The notes below the pieces were generated by a model. The model was not told the origin of the DNA and made no database searches. It saw nothing but the letters and a program-made list of their open reading frames with translations. Positions 35,750-47,432 of a DNA stretch of 64,000 nt are shown here, piece by piece (positions within the stretch are counted from its first letter, which is position 1; every line of letters starts with the position of its first letter). The stretch is from positions 35,001 through 99,000 of the forward strand of contig WPIO01000054.1 in the NCBI GenBank assembly GCA_009760855.2. Direction: 5' to 3'. The DNA is from Cristatella mucedo (Eukaryota > Bryozoa > Phylactolaemata > Cristatellidae). The translations under genes and the position numbers were made by a program.

Positions 35750-36590
35750 TGAATCGTTGCATAATAAGTCTTGGTCAGAGGCCGGAAAATATCTTTCAAA
35801 TAGGTTAGGCCATGTCTGGCACACCTGGATGGTTTGACTGGAGCGAGTCAGAGATCTTTTCTCAAGAGAAGGCGTTCGCACAATCACGGTGGCCGTCACT
35901 ACAGTCATCCATCAAGAAGCGTCACAGCTTCCTCGTCTCGTGAAATGGAACTCTTTAGCGGGGGTATTTGATGCGTGGAGCTAAGCGGTTGGAATTGAAT
36001 TGAAGCATGTAATTAGACAATTAGCCCTGAACACTTTTTTAACGACTAAAGGATAGCATAATAAGTTGCAGGTTTCAGACTGGACATCTCAGTATGCAAA
36101 CGTCTCTGCTTTCTGTTTGCAATCTCCTGAATCGCGATAGTTTTTGCACGACAGTGCATCCAAAGGCCAGTACGTTTTGCGACAGGCCAGTGCTTTTGCG
36201 CTTTTTAAAACCATCGCTGTAAAAGTGAAAACTAGCTATTGGTGCCTACCAAAAAAAGCGTCCGGTTAGCGTGCTTACGATGAATAGATAATCGATAGGG
36301 ATCTATTTTGCTTACTGATTCTTACATGTTTACGATGACTTTATCGCCCGACAGGATTTCTTTGCACAGTAAAGCAAACTGCTGCTGTTCAGCTAGAAGC
36401 GCGATCGTTGTCCTGACTCTGGCCTAATACAGTATTGAGTGGCACAATGCTTGAGTCAGTGTCATTGAAGACCTGGCGGCACAGCTAAACATTTAAATCC
36501 ACGCTAACTTCAGCAGCTTGTTGATGGCCAACTCTAGAAAGAATGCAAACGTTCAAACTATGAAAAGTCAGATCGAAATCACGGGATGAG
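35750..36590. repeat. Old duplicated block, copy 2
   Basis: This is the partner of 28775-29610, 7 kb downstream, in the same order and orientation but with many indels. Confidence 0.55.
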
Positions 36591-36699
36591 TTACAACTTC
36601 CTACTTGGATTTTTGCGGCTTTACTGTGTTGCAGTTCTTCAGAGGTATTCATTAATAATTTATAGAGATACTGAATAATGGTACGGCACACGCTTGAGC

Positions 36700-36850
36700 A
36701 TCGTTGAGCTGGTTTAGTCCACTTGTTAAGGTTCTCGCCCCGACCAAGGTCTGGCTGAGGTGGTGGGCTCCAGCCCGCAGGAATATGTGAAGCGCCTGCG
36801 TGGAGATTAAGTTCTCTAGGGGAGCTACTCAAATGAATTCTATTTTTATG
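36700..36850 (+). mobile_element. SINE-1 copy, plus orientation
   Basis: The tRNA-like head (TTAAGG..TCTCGCCCCGACCAAGG) is followed by a decayed B-box region (GGGCTCCAGCCC) and the L2-like tail GAAGCGCCTG..GATTAAGTTCTCTAGG, ending CAAATGAATTCTATTTTTA. Confidence 0.65.
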
Positions 36851-37224
36851 TTTTTCCAAGTTAACAACAATGCCCTTTTTACAATTAAAATTAAATTGAA
36901 TTAAATTGAATTCAATCACTGAAATGTGCTGCCGCTCGACCACTATTCGCGAAAACTAGACCACAATTCGGGAGAGAGCTGTTTTCCAAAAACCAGGAAT
37001 TAGCCAATATTAGCCGATCGGAGCGTGCAGTTTATTGTTTGGCATTGTTCCTACACTCTTCCTCTTGTGTCCAGTGATTTACTCAGCCTCATCAAGTTCG
37101 CTTCTCGTGCAGGTAAGATTTAGGTGTTTCTGTAACAGTAAAATGATAGTCGTATCGTCTAAAATGTCCTCTGTTCTCTTACTTCGTCTAATATATTGGG
37201 TATTACGAGTGTAGCAATGACTAA
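36851..37224. other. No recognised feature
   Basis: AT-rich sequence without a gene that I can support. Confidence 0.3.
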
Positions 37225-37695
37225 AGGTATATTCTTTTTATAAACTCTCTTGTTGCATGCATTGATGACATCCCACATGGATGGCAGCAAATGTTCTTAA
37301 ATTGAATAGTGATAAAACCAAATTACTAGCTATGGACGAAGCAAGTTTGATTCAGAAGTTGGAACGGCTAACGCTTAAAACCCGCTCTGCCAGCCTATCT
37401 TCTGTTAAATCTGCACGAAGTTTAGGTGTCATGTTCCAAAGTGACCTTTCGTTAGACGACTATATCAGCTCCACAGCTTAGTCTGCCTTAGACTTCCAGC
37501 TAATTACATAACATTGCTAAAATTCTTGCTTGTTTAGACAGGGATACCACATATAAATTGGTCCATGCATCTGTGACATCCAGCCTTGACTTGTGTAACT
37601 CGCTACTTGCCGGTCTACCCCCCTGTGCAACCGGGGGCTTACAGCTGGTGTAAAAACCCTGCAGCTAGGCTTGTCTGGCGTAAGCTTCGCAGTTT
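37225..37695 (+). mobile_element. Internal L2-like LINE fragment
   Basis: The plus frame 37281-37481 encodes MAANVLKLNSDKTKLLAM, SLIQKLERLTLKT and SLGVMFQSDLSLDDYIS, the block just after the RT palm. Decayed sequence through the RRLQLV-like region follows, with no 3' tail. Confidence 0.75.
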
Positions 37696-38849
37696 CCACA
37701 TCTAAATCATAAATCATTATCAAAATAATAAACACAATTTTTAAGTTTCTTCCGAACTCACCTAAAGCGTGGTCGCAAGGGCATCAGTAAAACGATGAAG
37801 CAAAGAGGGTCATTTTATTGCCATATTGAGGATCGCGCTTTTTATCAGTGGCATGCCTTAATTACTTACGTAAGCGCTGGATATATTACGTAGCTGTCGA
37901 ACGGATTAAAACGAGGTGCCTGACCTGGGCAGCCACACTTAGCAACGGCTTGCAAATCTGTGAGCCATCATGGCTGAGATTTTGAGCATCTATCTGCTCA
38001 CATCCATCAGCATTATCTTTTATTTTTAAATTTAATTTAAAAATTGTCTTTGCCAGCGCATAGGATTACAATATAAATGTTAATTTGTTTTTCAAAATTG
38101 TTATTCTACATTTGAAGACTTCAGCATGGCAGCACATGATATGCCTGTTTTTTATCATCGTGCTAGTCATACTGTACGCTGCAGCTTGAAGCTTCTGAGA
38201 TCGCACTTTGCTTTATTCAGCGGCCTTGACAGTTTTCTGCAAGCCATTCAAGCAAAGATTCCAGGCTGCTATTAGTTAACCGCACTTTTGCAGGCACTTT
38301 TAGAATGAGCTGCTTGCTACACTTCCCTCCTTATGACAGAGTGGTTTCTGCGTCAACATAGATATTGTGAGTAGCCTTTCGCGAACTCACAGCGAGACCA
38401 CTATTTTTTTAACTATAAATTAGCACTTTAAATCGCTCTCATAACCTTATTAAAGTGAGTGTTATTCAGCGAATCCAAATGAATAGTACAAATAGATTGA
38501 GAGTCTATTGCTAACTCTGTCTTGATTTTTGCTATAATTCAGGTAAATTTAAGATTAGAAATCTAGTAATTCTAGAGCCACAAATCTACCAAATGTGTGT
38601 GAAGTACTAGTGTTAGCTAAATATTATTGAATACTCCCATAATGCACAAGAATAACGGCAAGCATCACTCTTGTAAGTCTTTAGCAAACGAGCTCAGTTT
38701 GGGCTGTTCGACAGGCTCGAGGCAGCAGTGTAAGATCAGCCCTCCGGCCTATTCAAATCATTTTTAAGCAGTGCACAGTGCTACACGTTTCTTGAAAGTG
38801 CCTTAGGGTATGCAAAGACTAGGTGCATGCACTTACTGAAGTGACTGAC
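37696..38849. other. No recognised feature
   Basis: AT-rich unique-looking sequence. No domain, RNA gene or clear repeat is visible. Confidence 0.35.
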
Positions 38850-39205
38850 TTATTAAAGTGAGACGCTCTAAAAACAGACTGAGACTTACTGCCAAGTTGT
38901 GAAGTTCTAATGTATTAGTTCAGCTGGGCTCTACAGACTCGTTCAAGTGCCTTCAACAGGAATGGTAGAAAGGAAACTAGGCGAAAGTTGAATTGTTGCT
39001 TTCGTTGATGCCTGATTGCAGCCTTTGTAAACAATACTGGGACATGGCCAGAGGCTAGTGAACTATATATGTATGTTGTTAGCTATGCTTGGCAGCAGCA
39101 GGTTGGTGCATCCATGAATGAGACAGTAGGAATAGGGTCTAGAGGAAAAGATGTCTTCTTGACTTGTGCACGAACCGCATGATAGCGTCACTCGTGGATG
39201 TAGAC
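38850..39205 (-). mobile_element. Internal L2-like LINE fragment
   Basis: It aligns with about 11420-11780 of the best copy (AGGAATGGTAGAA, GGCAGCAGCAG, GAATAGGGTC(T/C)A). Stops and indels are throughout. Confidence 0.6.
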
Positions 39206-39571
39206 AATAGACATTCCTGAGTATTGGCATTGGGGTACTGCGCGAAAGCCTGTGAGCATTGCCAGAAGTCGGTTGCGAGTGGGCACGTGGCTGCCGAAGC
39301 TGTAACTAGTGCAAGGGCAATGCTAGCAAAGCGAGAAGATTTCTGTCCAAACTGAAATGCATGCACAGGTAGTCAGTGGCTTCCGAGCAAAGGCTGAAAG
39401 TGGTGAGCACCCGATGCAGCCTTATCTCACTGCAATCAGCCCGAATGTCACAGTAATCTCACACCCTTTTCACGTGGGTTATAGTTCAGATTGGCCGCTG
39501 GACACTGTCGTTTGTTGAAATGCAATATTTCAAGAGCTTGTGTTACTATTTATTTATCAGCAGAGCAAAAT

Positions 39572-39572
39572 A

Positions 39573-39629
<57 letters not shown>
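39572..39629. repeat. (CT)n microsatellite
   Basis: An almost pure CT run. A second one lies 190 bp downstream. Confidence 0.95.
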
Positions 39630-39631
<2 letters not shown>

Positions 39632-39794
39632 GCTCTAATAGAGCTCTTTTGCAGTGAATAGGTGACTGCATTTATTCCCGAGTGGATGATAAGCAGTGCA
39701 CTGCCGATGAGTTTTGGCAATCGCATTGAGAACTTTATCGTAATGTGAATCGCTCCGCCTATCAGACACGGCTGTATCTGCTATCGAAAATCCT

Positions 39795-39811
39795 CTCTTT
39801 CTCTATTCCCT

Positions 39812-39903
<92 letters not shown>

Positions 39904-39960
39904 GACACGGATACACAGACACACATACAAACAAACATACACATATATATAAATATATAC
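39795..39960. repeat. (CT)n then CA/TA-rich microsatellite
   Basis: Pure CT from about 39816 to 39893 is followed by ACACAC, CAAACA and ATATATA tracts. Confidence 0.95.
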
Positions 39961-42282
39961 TATTGAAAGGAATAAAATTCATCTTGCCCTCTGCCCCACC
40001 ACAAGAGGATGCACTTACGACTCACGGAACAACGGCACACTTAAGTCAAGCAGTGCAGGCGGCGCAGCTTTGTCTTCCGGGACAAATCTACGAAGTGAGC
40101 CAGCAAAGCGAATACGAAGGCAATGAGCTCTTCGTGCATATAGATTCATTTATATTTACTTATTAATTTTCATAGTTAAATAAATACAGTGCTCTCTAGA
40201 AGTTATCTACCCACTTGGTTCATCGATCTGAGTTCGTTTAGTGCTAATGCCAATATTCGAGTAAATCATTAAGCTACACTAAGTATTCAAGGGTAACAAT
40301 CTTTCAATACAATTTGGCACTCAAGGTTGGTTTGCTACGTTTGGCTAAGTAAGTAACTGCATTCTTCGGAAACCAATTCAACAGTTCCCATGTAAGTAGA
40401 TGGGGATGTGTGGTCGCGAGACTACCTGCTCCACTTCCAGAGTGATAGTAAGTGAATCGCCATTATTGGAGAGGTAGGAAATGGTCCTCTGTTATGCACC
40501 TCTCACTAAATTGTTATTTTTATTTTTATTTTCATGGATTAAATTCAAGCCCGCCACCTCATTATCCGCTCTTTATATCACGAGCTCGCGTCCCATACAC
40601 ACGGACTCCGTCTTCGACTCGCATTAGGCACTGGCGGTTCGTCCGCCGCCATGCTTTGCAAAGCAGTGACGAGTGTGTGCACGCGGCGGTGCCTGCGATT
40701 GGTCGCATTTTCGGCACTTCCCTAGTCCTGGTTCAAAGATAGCATCACTCTAAGCTCGTTAGCCTTCCTAAAGTATTTCCTATGTGATGCACAACTCTGT
40801 CAATGGGCATGCACCGAGGACTCCAGCAGGAAGAAAATCAGGACGGAAGCAGCAATTTAGCCAGAGACAGATTGAAGGCTTTTACTGCATTGATGGCATT
40901 CTGGAAAAGCACGCGGTGCTCGACGACAAATGAAAATCAAGAAGAGAACTCGGATTCCGGCAATTGCTCGGCAATGTAGTTCCGGAGTAGTTTGCAGAAA
41001 AAAGTCCGTAAGTAATTCCTCGCGGCCTCCATCTTAACCTATATATACTAGAAAGGCGGAGAAGAGTGTGTGCTGTGTGGGGGGGGGGAAGGACCGGTCC
41101 GGTGGCATCGTGGGAGAAGCGTCGGAGTCGTACTTCGAGAGTGGCATCGTAGCAGACAACGCATTAGTCGTCCCATTCCTACGCTTAAAGACCGTTGGCA
41201 ACCGAAGCTTTGCGCTCATTGAGTCCTAGAGTGTGGAATTCATTTCCGCAATTAGTACGCAACGACATCTGCTCTCCTCCTGCTGACTGTGGCTCATTCT
41301 TTCTAGCCAATCTGAGCTGCTACGTTCTAGCTACTCACTACGCCTTCAAGACTCAGCCTTCAAGACTCAGCTGTGTTTTTTCTATTCTCTTCGTTGCTTG
41401 AGATGCAGTCTTTTGGCCACCGCACCCGTAGCGACAGCCGCGCGAGTGTTTAGCTCGCTGCACAAATCTCTCCTATGTAACTCCGACTTAGTCCTCGTAT
41501 TCAGCGGAATTGCAGACGGGGATTACATTACGGATTACATTACGGATTACATCACGCTGCATTACATTACGCTGCATTACACTATGGATCCTGCGAGCTC
41601 TCGTGCATTGAGTCTTATTATCGCAAGATGCGAACCGTGAAACACCTTGAAGGCATCGACAGTTGAAACGACCAGGGAAAGCTGTCCGAGTTCGGCAAGC
41701 CGCCGCTAGTCAGACCAGTGAGCGGCCGCGTTTCCGGCCGGGCGCAGCGGGACCTACTTCCGGCGGCTCGCTGCGCTCTCCGACAACTACAGCGTCGGGG
41801 CGATTGCACCGGCAGCGGCTGACGGTGACGGCGAACCCGTTTGTTTCAGGCAGATGTTGTTTGCCTCTGTAGGCGTCGAGGCTAGCCGCAGGAGCGCACG
41901 GTAAGAGCCCGCATCTCGGCGGAAGGGGAAGCAGACAAACGAGCGTTATCAAAACAAGCGGTTCATGCATCTCTAGGTCAACGACGCTCCAGACGACAAT
42001 TGCACCGTCGTCGCCTCGTCGACGGTGGAATAGGGCCTGTACGCTGCGAGGGACGTCGCAGCGTACAGGCCCCCAGGCCAAGACGCTTCGACTGCAAAGA
42101 TGGAGTGTAGCTCCATCTGGCACTCCAAGGCGATTGAGGGACTGGGAAGTTCAGGCTGGTCAAGGCTGCGACCTTCGCTTGTAGATTACTGCGCCCACCC
42201 GGTGGTGAGAAAGTGCAAATATAGGCATCACACCGTCATCTTAACACGAAAGAAATTGTTAAGCGTCGTATAGTACTAACCT
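39961..42282. other. No recognised gene; hairpin and short tandem repeats inside
   Basis: A run of short tandem units (ATTACATTACG(G/C)) lies at 41521-41580, and a perfect hairpin at 42033-42072. ORFs on both strands around 41650-42160 overlap each other in GC-rich sequence and show no domain. Confidence 0.35.
42033..42072. repeat. Perfect 17-bp inverted repeat, 6-nt loop
   Basis: The arms 42033-42049 and 42056-42072 are exact reverse complements. They are GC-rich and would form a stable hairpin. There is no T-run or gene end that would make it a terminator. Confidence 0.9.
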
Positions 42283-42322
42283 CTAATCCTTTGGAGCTCG
42301 TACATTTAGCTTGTTTACTCGG
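42283..42322 (+). mobile_element. Short L2-like fragment
   Basis: About 40 bp resembling the AATCCTTTGGAGACC..CATTTAGTTCGTATGCTCC stretch near the end of the L2 ORF, immediately followed by a SINE-2. Confidence 0.45.
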
Positions 42323-42500
42323 TGAGCCGTGATGGCACACTGAGTAAGGTGGTTGCTTTCACGACCTCGGTCCCGAGGTCGTGGGTTCGATTCCAGCGGT
42401 GGGGCGATCCTTTATCGCCACTGCAAGCGGTGGTGATAGCCGTAAAGGCTCTTCTGTCGCTATACAAAAGAGGCTGCTTAATCAGCTAGGATTTATTTTA
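42323..42500 (+). mobile_element. SINE-2 copy
   Basis: The tRNA-like head (GATGGCACACTGAGTAAGG, B-box GGTTCGATTCC at about 42383) precedes the shared body (GCGGTGGTGATAGCCG, AAGGCTCTTCTG, AAAAGAGGCTGCTTAATCAG). It parallels 14933-15115 along its full length. Confidence 0.7.
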
Positions 42501-43455
42501 TTTTTAAAGCCAGGAGCTCACTTGGGTGACCTCTGACCTTTGAAGGGCGTTGTGGACGTTGGCGACGATCGCTGGCAAAGACGCGGCACGCTCTAAAGGC
42601 AGCCTGCCTTTCACTCGTAAAAACTGCGTCCGACGTTCGGAAAGCAAGGGCTGCAAGGTGCCAAACTAAAATATAGTAAATAATATTAACAATATGAATA
42701 TAAATAAATATAATAATTAAATTTAATAATTACCACCTGGTATACAACCGCTTCATATCCGGCAGCTCTGGCTCCTGAAGTACCCTGATTTATACTAATT
42801 TTTCAGGGTTGAAGAGCTTCACGCCTTCTACAAAAAATGTTCCACGCTGGTTTCTAGAGGGGCCCGGTCACCCTTTTTTAAAGTGAGATCCCATAATTCA
42901 CCGCCAAAAGACCGGCGGGGCGCTCGGCGGTCTGTGGCTGCCTCTTGGTGACGCCGTCCTGCACTTCCGGTCACTTGACCGCTAGGCGACGACGCTCACC
43001 GGTTCTGAGCAGGGAAAGCGACGCGTCGTTCCCGCTCGCTTGAGTTTCGTCGCCGCCCGCCTGTTACGAGGTCGCAGGCGTCTTTAGTCGGCGAGGAGTG
43101 GCTGACGGCGGTGCACTGCGGCCATGCGGCATCGTCGGCGGCGACGCACAGGCTGGCGGCAGTGCTTCAACGATGCGCCGCCAGTGGTGCTGGCGCGCCG
43201 GCCTGCTGTCGAAGCGAGGCGATCGTCCGAATATCTCCGTGGCGGACGTCAAAGCGCACCTTCGTGCTTTGCGCTCCTACAAGCCGTTGTAGTCTCCACG
43301 CGCATTCAGCACTTCCGCTGCCGCCACTGCCGCTGCTGGTCAAGAGCTGAGAGTGAGCGGAGCGGCGGCCACGCCTCCGGCGGAACAAACAGCCCATAGA
43401 GGCCCGGATGTCCGTACGTGCTAAATCTATGCTGGGTAGACGTCAAGTGAAAGGA
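42501..43455. other. No recognised gene; GC-rich 3' half
   Basis: 43000-43400 is GC-rich and open in several frames on both strands. A plus frame ending at 43292 contains NISVADVKAHLRALRSYKPL, which looks less random than its surroundings, but I recognise no family. Confidence 0.3.
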
Positions 43456-43770
<315 letters not shown>

Positions 43771-43794
43771 TTACTCTCGCGTAATGCTCCTATG

Positions 43795-43980
43795 ATGACG
43801 ATGAGCAACGGTGATGTTTTTCCGGTCAATTTAACCAGCGGTAAAATGAGCGTACCGATATCATATGGAGCAACGTTTGTGAGCGTTTATTGTAAAATAA
43901 CTTGCAATGCTTCCAATCCGTGCGCGATAAACTGGATAAGGCGGCCCCCCCGCACCGACGGCCTGGACCGCAAACGCTGA
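43795..43980 (+). other. Possible exon fragment, weak
   Basis: After the microsatellite a frame reads MTMSNGDVFPVNLTSG.. with VYCKITCNASNPCAINW. It has balanced composition, paired cysteines and two sequons, which would suit an extracellular domain. There are no flanking exons or family match, so this is only a pointer. Confidence 0.2.
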
Positions 43981-45371
43981 GCTCGAAGCGACGTTAGTTT
44001 CTGCCGACGCGTTAGTAATGCCGGCGACACTTAAACCGTCGGCGACACCTTAAACGTCTCCGAAACTCGGTGAAAATTGAACCGTCGTACCTCAAAGAGC
44101 GACAAAGGTCCGACAATTTCGCTGCGATTCACGTAAGCGGCCGAGTGCGATTCACGTAAGCGGCCGAGTGTACGGCGGCTACGAAACGAAACCGCACATT
44201 ATACCAAAGTAATTTGGAAACGCCATATATCTGCCATAAATGGATACAATATGGATATATAATATAATATAATATATTCCACATTATTGAAGCAATTCCA
44301 CGTTAGTAGCGTTTGAAAGTCGGTTCAACGGCCGGCCACTCGCCGCCATTTCATTAGGAAGCAAGCCTGCCTTAGTCAGCAGTTTTTCAATGGAACTTAT
44401 TTAGGCCAGCAAAAGAGGTAAATTGAACTTGGCGAAAGTGATGGTACCTGACCAGAGGTTTTCCAGGTTCCGCCGCAGTGCCAGCGATGAGTAATCGTCT
44501 TGTTGCTCTGGTGCGGAAGAGATCGGCGGCGGACGAGTCCGCTCCAAGGTCCCGCCACGTAGATCCCCTGCAGACGACAGCCGCGTTTCGTCGACCAGCA
44601 AAGGTGCGAAGCTATTTCATACTTTTGGTTAGCTCTCGGCGTACTTGTGCGGCGTTTTATAAATTAATTATTCAATAGTTGGACCATTGGAACGTCTTTA
44701 TAGAGCCCACCTTGTGACGACTTAACGTGGCATTGTGAAACCTCCTCGCATCAGCTTCAGCTCTTAGCGTTTTAAACCGGACTCGTAGCACTATGAAACT
44801 GACACGCGGCACAGTGAAGCTACGTGAATGCGCACAGGGCGTGCAGCCTCTAAACCTAGCCACTTGCCTTCTATATTTTAATCTGTGACGACCGTGCAAA
44901 TTTCAGGATGACTCTTTGAGCGTCTGCGTCAAGAACTTACTCTCAGATAACTGATTCAAAATCTAATTGCTTTGCTTTTTTAAATCTCGTCGCCTAGGGT
45001 TCTTCATAAAACGCAAGCTTATTGAAAATTGACTGACCACGGCGCTCTCGTGAGCTGCGGCCCTCGTAGGCCTTCCGGTCAGCGACTTCCGGTCGAATCT
45101 CTGAGGCTACGCCGCTTGAATCGCCGAGTTACGCTCACTCGACCCAGGGTCGCTGGGAGCGCGAGCGTGACTCAGATTAGGCAACGATACATCCGGTGCG
45201 CGCGCTACACGTCGTCGTGTTGACGTTACGCCGCCGCCGCCGCCGCCGCGCGCGCGCTCCGACGGGCTAATATATCCTTTGAATTCGATTTGTCGTCTAA
45301 CGCTCCGACGAGCGCAACATATTTGGACAATCGCACCGCTTGTCATCGATCGGTGCTCATAAAAAGAGTCG
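43981..45371. other. No recognised gene
   Basis: A 23-bp unit is tandemly duplicated at 44123-44168. A (CCG)n run with CG alternation lies at about 45229-45255. The rest shows short ORFs only. Confidence 0.35.
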
Positions 45372-45521
45372 CTTCCGCGGCGAGTTCGCCGCGGAAGTTG
45401 CGGAGAGCTCTCCGCAACTTCCGTTGTGGAGAGTTGCGGAGAGCTCTCCGCTGGTTTAACTTTCGTTGCTTTTCGTTACTTAGCAGCCGCCTTTTGCCTT
45501 TCAAGGCAAAAAAGCGGCTGC
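45372..45521. repeat. Cluster of three strong palindromes
   Basis: 45372-45397: 12-bp perfect arms, 2-nt loop. 45392-45423: a perfect 32-bp palindrome without loop, overlapping the first. 45436-45451: a 16-bp palindrome repeating the centre of the previous one. 45483-45521: 18/19-nt arms, 2-nt loop, one small mismatch/indel. Nothing else in the window is this dense in foldbacks. Confidence 0.9.
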
Positions 45522-46350
45522 GGATCGCGTGAGATAAAAAAAAAGTGATTCAAAAAAAAGAAGAGCGCCTGCCTGAATGTTGAATCCCTGAGGCCATTTA
45601 AATTTAAAGCCTGGATGACTGGCAGCCATTTGAGTTGAGCTCAGTCGTAGAATTTGCGTGCGAGCGATCCAAATGTCGCACAAATGCGCGCTAGCCACGC
45701 CGAGAATTCAACGTTCACAGAGCGAATACGGTGCATCGCCTCCACGTCGCTCGCTTCGCGTTCGACCGCAGTTGAATACATTAGTGAGTCGCGTGGCCGC
45801 AGAGAAGCTCTGCAGCGGCTGTCACCGCCGCTACCAGCGGCGGCGGCGGTGGCAACGGTGATGATAGAATTTCGGAGCGTGGACACCACCGGGCGTTTGG
45901 CGGTGACCATGACCGCCACCTTTCGGAAACCCGCTGCGGCACGCGAGGCAGCGGCGGCGGCGCGTGCTCACTTCCGCAGGCGACCAGCAGGCAGAGCAGC
46001 TGCAGGAGCGGTGCAAGGTAACCGCAAAACAGCCGCCGCTGCTGCCGCCGCTGCTGCCTCTGCATGTCGTCGGCTTGCCGCCGCCGCCGCTCCGTTCGCC
46101 TTGCCACTCTTATGCCGCCACCGGCGCCGCGGCACGCATCCGCTCGAGCGCGCGCGGCGGCGGAGGCGCAACTGCTCGCCGCAAAACGACGGGCTGGAAA
46201 ACGGCCGAGTGGCTGCGCTCGTGATGGCTCTCTCTCGTCGTGATTGGCTCGAGGCAGGCGATGGAAGCCTAAAAATCCGCGCGCAGGCGGGCGGGCAAGC
46301 GAGCTAGCGTCCTGTGTGCACGTTTTGACGAGCAGCGGCAGAGCTAGCGG
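45522..46350. other. GC-rich, Ala/Arg-coding low-complexity region
   Basis: GCC/GCG-rich DNA is open on both strands (plus 45654-46307; several minus frames). It resembles a CpG island or first exon/5' UTR. A CAAG/GTAACC sequence at about 46014-46023 could be a splice donor. I find no protein family. Confidence 0.35.
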
Positions 46351-46429
46351 CTAGCTATGTCGAGTGAAGCTATGCGCACGCTAGCTATGTCGAGTGAAGC
46401 TATGCGCACGCTAGCTATGTCGAGTGAAG
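46351..46429. repeat. 30-bp tandem repeat, 2.6 copies
   Basis: Units start at 46351 and 46381 and are identical. The third, partial unit from 46411 breaks after 19 bp. Confidence 0.95.
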
Positions 46430-46594
46430 ACGGTCGGATGCTGCTGCCGGCCGGTGGCTACTTCGGGCCGTGCAGCTGCACGAAGCCATAAGCTCACTTG
46501 GATTAAAAGGGCGAGCACGTGTCGAGTAGCAGCGTCTCGGGCGAGCAGTGCGCCAGAACGACGGCTCTTCGAGTTCCTGTATTGAGGATTTGCG

Positions 46595-46979
46595 GATATA
46601 GCAGACTATGCCAGAGACTGTCAGAATGTCGTTTTCCTAACTATAGAAGCACAGCTTTTGTGGAGCGTCATTTATTTCTGTTGGGTTTAAGCGCATGTGG
46701 TTCGAAAACATCTTGCAGTCGATTAAAAATTAACATCCTGTATTCTTACGAATGTTAATACTAATAATATATTTGTATATTTGAATGAAACAAGCAAGAA
46801 AAGCCTGTATAAAGTATTCAGAATACACGTTCGCAAGTGAGTTTCGTTAATATGACAGGTCAAATCGTACACGACCCTTCCATGCATGTACTTCGCCTTG
46901 GCTAAGCTATCAATGCCATTGCGCCACTCTGCCTTCCGGCCGCCCGTGACTCCGATGAACCAGAATATCCTCGGCTTCT
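46595..46979. repeat. Flank shared with unit C only
   Basis: It matches 62972-63360 (CAGAGACTGTCAGAATGTCG, AACTATAGAAGCACAGCTTT, CATCCTGTATTCTTAC) but is absent upstream of 23728. Copies 3 and 4 therefore share a longer duplicated 3' flank than copy 2. Confidence 0.8.
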
Positions 46980-47121
46980 GGCTGGCGCCGACTTCAAAAC
47001 ACAGAGTGCAACTTTCAGACCGGCCGCGAATGCTATGAAATGAGGCGAGCTCTCGCCAAGTTCGACGGTGTCTACCCGAAAAATGCAGCCGTCGTTCCGT
47101 TAGCTCAGTCAAGGTCGCTCG

Positions 47122-47282
47122 CGGCTTCCGACCGAGCGGCTTCCGACCGAGCGGCTTCCGACCGAGCGGCTTCCGACCGAGCGGCTTCCGACCGAGCGGC
47201 TTCCGACCGAGCGGCTTCCGACCGAGCGGCTTCCGACCGAGCGGCTTCCGACCGAGCGGCTTCCGACCGAGCGGCTTCCGCC
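47122..47282. repeat. 15-bp minisatellite, about 10-11 copies
   Basis: The unit GACCGAGCGGCTTCC repeats almost perfectly. It multiplies a single CGAGCGGCTTC motif present at the equivalent places in unit A (about 23880) and unit C (about 63506). On the minus strand it is open as GRKPL repeats, downstream of the gene stop, so it is not part of the protein. Confidence 0.9.
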
Positions 47283-47432
47283 TTTTGCAGCAGACGAAGT
47301 ACGGCAGGGCATGGACACGAGAAGCGAAGGCTGGATTGGTTGGCGGCATCGCGTGACCGTCCGTCAGACGCCACGTCGGCCGCGTTCCGACGCGACGAGC
47401 GGGCCGTGTCCCTCACTGACGGGCGGGCTCCC

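Noticed and set aside
40500-40560. Another SINE-1 fragment
   Set aside because: An AATTCAAGCCCGCCACCTC string resembles the tRNA-like part, but the head and tail are not identifiable.
42033-42072. Transcription terminator
   Set aside because: Rho-independent terminators are a bacterial feature; there is no T-run and no gene end here.
45654-46307. 217-codon Ala/Arg-rich plus ORF
   Set aside because: GCC/GCG-biased DNA open on both strands; no recognisable domain. Listed only as a GC-rich region.
47122-47282. CRISPR array (also considered for 58323-58560)
   Set aside because: Contiguous short tandem units without unique spacers or cas genes, in eukaryotic DNA.
46723-47349. Minus ORF with ten GRKPL repeats, and the plus-strand DRAAS repeat ORF
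   Set aside because: Created by the 15-bp minisatellite, which lies outside the gene and is single-copy in the sister units.
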